Of a stretch of DNA of 64,000 bases, positions 60,521 to 64,000 are shown piece by piece (the first letter of the stretch is position 1; each line of letters begins with the position of its first letter). The notes beneath the pieces are model-generated. The model did not search any database and had not been told where the DNA came from. It saw nothing but the letters and a program-made list of their open reading frames with translations. Source of the stretch: Streptomyces scabiei 87.22. Its GTDB lineage: Bacteria; Actinomycetota; Actinomycetes; Streptomycetales; Streptomycetaceae. The position numbers were made by a program, and so were the translations under genes. The stretch is taken from positions 8,928,001 through 8,992,000 of the forward strand of contig NC_013929.1 of assembly GCF_000091305.1 (NCBI RefSeq), written 5' to 3'.

Positions 60521-61738
60521 GTGAGCGGCCCGGGAGGCCGCCGGGGCGGGGCCCGCCACGACGCCGTGCAGGCGATCGCGCGCCGGCTCCTCGAGGAACG
60601 CCTCGACGAACTGACCTCTCGTGCTCTCGAACAGCTGGAAGCCGAGGAGTCCGCCTACGCGTCGGCGGACTGGGACCCGGTCCGGAAACGGGAGGGCATG
60701 CGACGAACCCTCGAACTCGCCCTGACCCGGCTGGCCGGCGGCCCCGTGCCCCGGTCGGTCTCGCGCGCCACCGAGGACGTGGGACGCGAGCGAGCGGAAC
60801 AGGCGTTCCCCCTGACCGCGCTGATGCACTCTTTCCAGCTGGACCTCAGGACCCTGTGGGAGGCCGTGCTCGCGGAGGGGCGGGCACGGGGCATCAGCGC
60901 CGATCCCGACTTCCTCGACGGGTTGATCCGCGTCTGGGAGGCGACGGACCGCAACAGCGTCGAGGTCGTCGACGCCTACCGCCGCACCGAGCGCGACCTG
61001 GCGAGCCGTCGTACGGAGGTGCGCAACCGTGCCTTCGGTCGCCTCGTCCTGGAAGGGGAGCAGGATCCCGCGACGGTGGCCGAGGCCTCGACGTTGCTGG
61101 GCTTCGCCGAGCACGTCGCGTTGACCGTGGTCGTGGTGGAATCCGTTCCCACCGGGGACCCGGCCCTGTCCCAGGTCGACGATGCGCTGCGTCGGGGCGG
61201 TCTGCTGCGTCACTTCGGATGGATGGGTGACGAGCTCCTCGGCATCGTCCGTCACGGACGGAGCGATCAAGAGGCCGTGCTTGCCATGCTGCGGCCGTTC
61301 GCCCCGTGGCGCTGCGGCGTCGCGGAAGTCCCCGGGCTGGCGCTGACGGCACGGGGTATCCGGTTCGCGCGTGCCGCGATCCGCAGCTCCGCGCAGCCCG
61401 GAGTGCGGCATGTGGAGGGCCACTGGGTCGGGGCGATCATGTCGGCGCAGGAGGAGCTCACCGGTGCGGTGGCCACCCGCGTGCTGCGCCCGCTCCTCGC
61501 GTTGCGCGACAGCGACAACATCGTCGAGACCCTGCGCTGTTACCTCGACCTGGGCTCGGTCGCCGAGGTGGCCGCACGCACCTACCGTCACCGGAACACG
61601 GTGGGCAATCGCCTGCAGGCCGCGGAAGAGGCGACCGGGCTGAAGCTGTCCAGGCCGAACGACGCCGCCCGGCTGGTCCTGGCCCTGGCCTGGCTGGATA
61701 CGGATGCCGGAGCCCGCTTCCTCGCGACGATGTCCTGA
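60521..61738 (+). CDS. PucR-family transcriptional regulator
   Basis: A 405-residue regulator. The C-terminal HTH is typical of PucR/CdaR: ETLRCYLDLGSVAEVAARTY followed by RHRNTVGNRLQAAEEATGLK. The N-terminal 200 residues are a helical RsbR-like region (AFPLTALMHSFQLDLRTLWE), followed by a GGDEF-like fold. PucR proteins activate catabolism of purines, amines or similar nitrogen sources. The GTG start follows GAGGGGCGG. It lies exactly between the two inverted 94-bp elements and is the likely regulator of both flanking genes. Confidence 0.88.
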   Translation: MSGPGGRRGGARHDAVQAIARRLLEERLDELTSRALEQLEAEESAYASADWDPVRKREGMRRTLELALTRLAGGPVPRSVSRATEDVGRERAEQAFPLTALMHSFQLDLRTLWEAVLAEGRARGISADPDFLDGLIRVWEATDRNSVEVVDAYRRTERDLASRRTEVRNRAFGRLVLEGEQDPATVAEASTLLGFAEHVALTVVVVESVPTGDPALSQVDDALRRGGLLRHFGWMGDELLGIVRHGRSDQEAVLAMLRPFAPWRCGVAEVPGLALTARGIRFARAAIRSSAQPGVRHVEGHWVGAIMSAQEELTGAVATRVLRPLLALRDSDNIVETLRCYLDLGSVAEVAARTYRHRNTVGNRLQAAEEATGLKLSRPNDAARLVLALAWLDTDAGARFLATMS

Positions 61739-61984
61739 TCCGCCGATCGCCGGACGGGTTGCGGCAACCGGCCGGCCGCGACCGCGACCGGGAGCACCGG
61801 AGCCGGAGCGCGGCGGTCAGCGCCCAACAGCCCTGCAGAGGGCGGCGGTTCCGGCGGCCGACGGCCCGGTCACGCCGCCGGGCGGCGGCGCGCGGCGGCG
61901 GCAGTCCGTGCCGGATCCGCTCGACGGTGCCTTCCCGAGACGCAGCCGGTTCGGGCGGGAGCCTCACCTGGTTCCTGACGGAAG

Positions 61985-62078
61985 TTGTGCACAGGCACAA
62001 AATAGAGGGCCGATGTCGCGGCCTCGCGTCCCTTGTCGCCGGATTCTCCGCGGTGTTTCACTGACGCATCACCTCGGG
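61985..62078 (+). repeat. 94-bp regulatory element, right copy
   Basis: 89 of 94 positions match the reverse complement of 60331-60424. It begins TTGTGCACAGGCACAA, so the TTGTGC...GCACAA dyad is kept, and points towards the dehalogenase gene, which starts 175 bp downstream. The 61739-61984 part of this 500-bp gap shows nothing else. Confidence 0.85.
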
Positions 62079-62252
62079 TCGGAGAAAGGCTCATCGCGCT
62101 CGGCGCCCCCTTGAGCCCCCTGCCCCCAAAAGGTCGCCGCCAACGCCGCAGCAGCCTTCTGAACCCCGACGCGGCAGACCTGGCCGCACTCGACGAGAAC
62201 GTGACTCCCGGTGAACGGGGTGTCTGCTATGCCCGGAAAGAGGTTGAACACC

Positions 62253-62936
62253 ATGCGTCAGATCGTCACCTTCGATGCCTACGGCACTCTGGTCGACTTC
62301 CAGCTCGGCCCCACCACCCTGAAGATCCTGGCCGACCGGCTGGACCTGGACCGTCTGAACGTCGACGAGTTCCTCGACGACTTCCGCATCATGCGGTTCC
62401 ACGCCGTCCTGGAGGCATACCGCCCCTTCCGTGAGGTGCTGCCCGCCAGCCTGGAGACGGCGATGCGGCTGCACGGCCTGGAGTACCGGCAGTCCGACGG
62501 CGAGGCCCTGGTCGCGGCCGTGCCCACCTTCGGCCCCCACCCCGAGGTCCCGGCCGCCCTGCGGGCGCTGAAGTCCCGGTACGAGATCGCCATCATCTCC
62601 AACACGGACGACGACCTCATCGCCCGGAACCTGGCCCACATGGGCGTCGAGTTCGACCATGTCGTCACCGCCCAGCAGGCCGAGGCGTACAAGCCGTCCC
62701 GCCAGACCTTCGCGTACGCCTTCCGGGCCATGGACATCGACCCCGCCCAGGTCATCCACGTCGCCCAGGGCTGGGAGTACGACCTCGTCCCCACCCGCGA
62801 CCTCGGCCTCGCCCGCCGCGTGTGGATCAACCGCTACGGCCACAACGGCTCCGTCGGAGCCCGTGGCAGCGCCGACTACCAGCCCTTCGACGAGCTGCCC
62901 GACCTGTCCGGGCTGCCGGCCCTGCTCGGCTGCTGA
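62253..62936 (+). CDS. Haloacid dehalogenase, type II
   Basis: A 227-residue HAD-superfamily protein. Asp8 in VTFDAYGTLVDF is the nucleophile, IISNTDDD gives the motif II Ser/Asn, Lys in EAYKPSRQTF is motif III, and HVAQGWEYDLVPTRDLGL supplies motif IV. This is the type II 2-haloacid dehalogenase layout. The natural substrate may be a phosphate or haloacid. It is a plausible helper in the amino-alcohol pathway because it shares a promoter element with the fusion enzyme. AGAGG lies about 9 nt before ATG 62253; ATG 62229 is possible. Confidence 0.88.
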   Translation: MRQIVTFDAYGTLVDFQLGPTTLKILADRLDLDRLNVDEFLDDFRIMRFHAVLEAYRPFREVLPASLETAMRLHGLEYRQSDGEALVAAVPTFGPHPEVPAALRALKSRYEIAIISNTDDDLIARNLAHMGVEFDHVVTAQQAEAYKPSRQTFAYAFRAMDIDPAQVIHVAQGWEYDLVPTRDLGLARRVWINRYGHNGSVGARGSADYQPFDELPDLSGLPALLGC

Positions 62937-63124
62937 GGCCGCGAGCCCCTGCCCGAACAGGCGGAGCCGGTGGTCCTCGTGACCTGGCCGGTGGCGGGCA
63001 CGGGGCTGACACATTGTCCGGACCTGGCGTCCGGGCCGGACAGATCGCGCGTTGGTGCGGTCCTCGTCCGCCGGGATGCTCGGGAGACCGCAGCAGACGG
63101 AGTACCGAGGCCCGGGAGACGAAC

Positions 63125-63188
63125 ATGACCGCACTGTCGCCGCACCTTCGCCAGGCCGCGCCCGTGCTTCACCGCCGGCATCGGCGTC
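63125..63188 (+). pseudogene. Relic of class III aminotransferase 5' end
   Basis: GGGAGACGAAC followed by ATG gives MTALSPHLRQAAPV (63125-63166), a start typical of Streptomyces 4-aminobutyrate aminotransferase-like genes. One nucleotide later the +1 frame reads FTAGIGV (63168-63188), which in intact proteins stands some 25-30 residues further on. I infer an internal deletion with frameshift and loss of the rest. The remaining 62937-63263 gap has no gene. Confidence 0.5.
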
Positions 63189-63263
63189 CCCCCGGGGCCT
63201 GGTCGGCCTCGACACGGGCCTCGTCTCCCAGCCCGCCGTACCCGTCAACCGTCGTCCGTGCGC

Positions 63264-64000
63264 TCAGCGCAGGTGGCGGACGGTGATCTCCGCGGCCGTG
63301 GCGGTCACCAGCCGGCCCAGCTCGGGGAGCCTGCCGGGCTCGAAGCGGGAGTCCGGCAGGGAGATGGCCACGGCGGCCAGGGGTGCGCCGGCGGCGTCCA
63401 GCACCGGCGCGGCGATGGCGCAGACACCCTGGACGTACTGGTTGTGGTTGACGGCGTATCCCCGTTCCCTGACGCGCTCCAGCTCGGCGCGCAGCTCCCG
63501 GGGATCGGTGATGGTCTCCTCGCCGTATCCCTCCAGGGTGCGGGCGGTGAACTCGTCGACCTCGGACTTGGGCAGATGGGCGAGGACCGTGTGCCCGGCG
63601 GCCGTCGCGTGCAGCGGTGAGGTGGCGCCGATGGCGTGGAAGGTCCGTACGGCGTGGTCGCAGTCGACGCGGTCCACCACGACCATGCCGTTCAGCGCGT
63701 CGGGCACCGCCAGGTGGATGGTCTCGTCGAGCGCGTCCCGGAGCCGGATCATCGGCTCCCGCGCGGCGGCGAACAGGCTGGAGCCCTGGAGGGCGGCGGG
63801 GCGTACGGCGAGGACGCGGGCGCCGATCTCCCAGCGGGTGGTGTCCTTGCGGTTGGCGCGCAGCCAGCCGGCCTCGTTCAGGGTGACCAGGGTGCGCTGC
63901 ACGGTCGACTTCGGAAGGCCGAAGAGCCTGGTCAACTCGCCCACGGTGACGGGCTGATGCCGGGCGACCGCCTCCAGGATGCGCAGCGACCTGGTGACAC
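63264..64000 (-). CDS. IclR-family regulator, 5' end outside window
   Basis: At least 245 residues; the start lies beyond 64000. The visible N-terminus reads TRSLRILEAVARHQPVTVGE, then LTRLFGLPKSTVQRTL, the winged HTH of IclR proteins. The effector domain follows, with HATAAGHTVLAHLPKSEV and AAPVLDAAGAPLAAVAIS. It probably controls genes to the right of the window or formerly controlled the decayed aminotransferase. It differs in sequence from the IclR protein at 19.6 kb. Confidence 0.9.
   Translation of the reverse strand, partial: VTRSLRILEAVARHQPVTVGELTRLFGLPKSTVQRTLVTLNEAGWLRANRKDTTRWEIGARVLAVRPAALQGSSLFAAAREPMIRLRDALDETIHLAVPDALNGMVVVDRVDCDHAVRTFHAIGATSPLHATAAGHTVLAHLPKSEVDEFTARTLEGYGEETITDPRELRAELERVRERGYAVNHNQYVQGVCAIAAPVLDAAGAPLAAVAISLPDSRFEPGRLPELGRLVTATAAEITVRHLR

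Noticed and set aside
60331..62078. Inverted repeats as ends of a transposon carrying the PucR gene
   Set aside because: There is no transposase and no target duplication seen, and each copy sits in the promoter position of an outward gene, so duplicated control elements explain it better.

Overview
The window reads as a Streptomyces (or close actinomycete) chromosome, most likely accessory or arm-proximal DNA. Evidence: very high GC with G/C at third codon positions, many GTG starts and ATGA/GTGA gene overlaps, and families typical of the group (DUF5709, SpoIIE-type PP2C phosphatases, GAF/ANTAR regulators, large LuxR regulators, an ECF sigma factor with a ZAS anti-sigma, a CYP152 peroxygenase, a bacterial Pmt). 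I saw no rRNA, tRNA, CRISPR array, transposase or integrase.

Layout. 0-5 kb: 5' end of a binding lipoprotein, an 18-bp tandem array, a TetR-like regulator with a palindrome upstream, then a caspase-like peptidase next to an S41 peptidase. 5-14 kb: a DUF1569 protein, a secreted lipase-like hydrolase, a two-component system, a FAD amine-oxidase/phytoene-desaturase-like protein, and a coupled pair of secreted hydrolases. 14-22 kb: a FecCD permease relic, an 1131-residue repeat protein, a SpoIIE phosphatase, an IclR regulator, a CYP152 P450 and a DUF5709 protein. 22.6-26.8 kb: a five-gene overlapping operon (ECF sigma, anti-sigma, ABC ATPase, two membrane proteins). 26.9-35.6 kb: Pmt, hemerythrin, SDR, a group of STAS/GAF/ANTAR signalling genes and a FUSC transporter.

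35.7-49.3 kb is the most interesting part. A tightly packed six-gene operon encodes a Ycf46-like AAA+ ATPase, two membrane/coiled-coil proteins and three small proteins of unknown function. It converges on a 1706-residue CHAT protease with helical repeats. That gene diverges from a MbcA/ParS-like antitoxin and RES-toxin pair, which in turn converges on a macro-domain protein. A protease, a NAD-destroying toxin, an ADP-ribose-binding protein and an ATPase in one 13.6-kb block suggest a biological-conflict (defence or programmed-death) island. This is inference. The caspase/S41 pair at 1.8-4.7 kb may be a second, simpler conflict unit, and a similar palindrome occurs upstream of both the TetR-like gene and the toxin operon.

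49.4-64 kb: two more SpoIIE phosphatases and a LuxR regulator, a secreted protein, and then a catabolic locus. There a PucR regulator lies between two inverted copies of a 94-bp element. One copy is upstream of a kinase-M23-class III aminotransferase fusion, the other upstream of a haloacid dehalogenase. An aminotransferase relic and a partial IclR regulator end the window.
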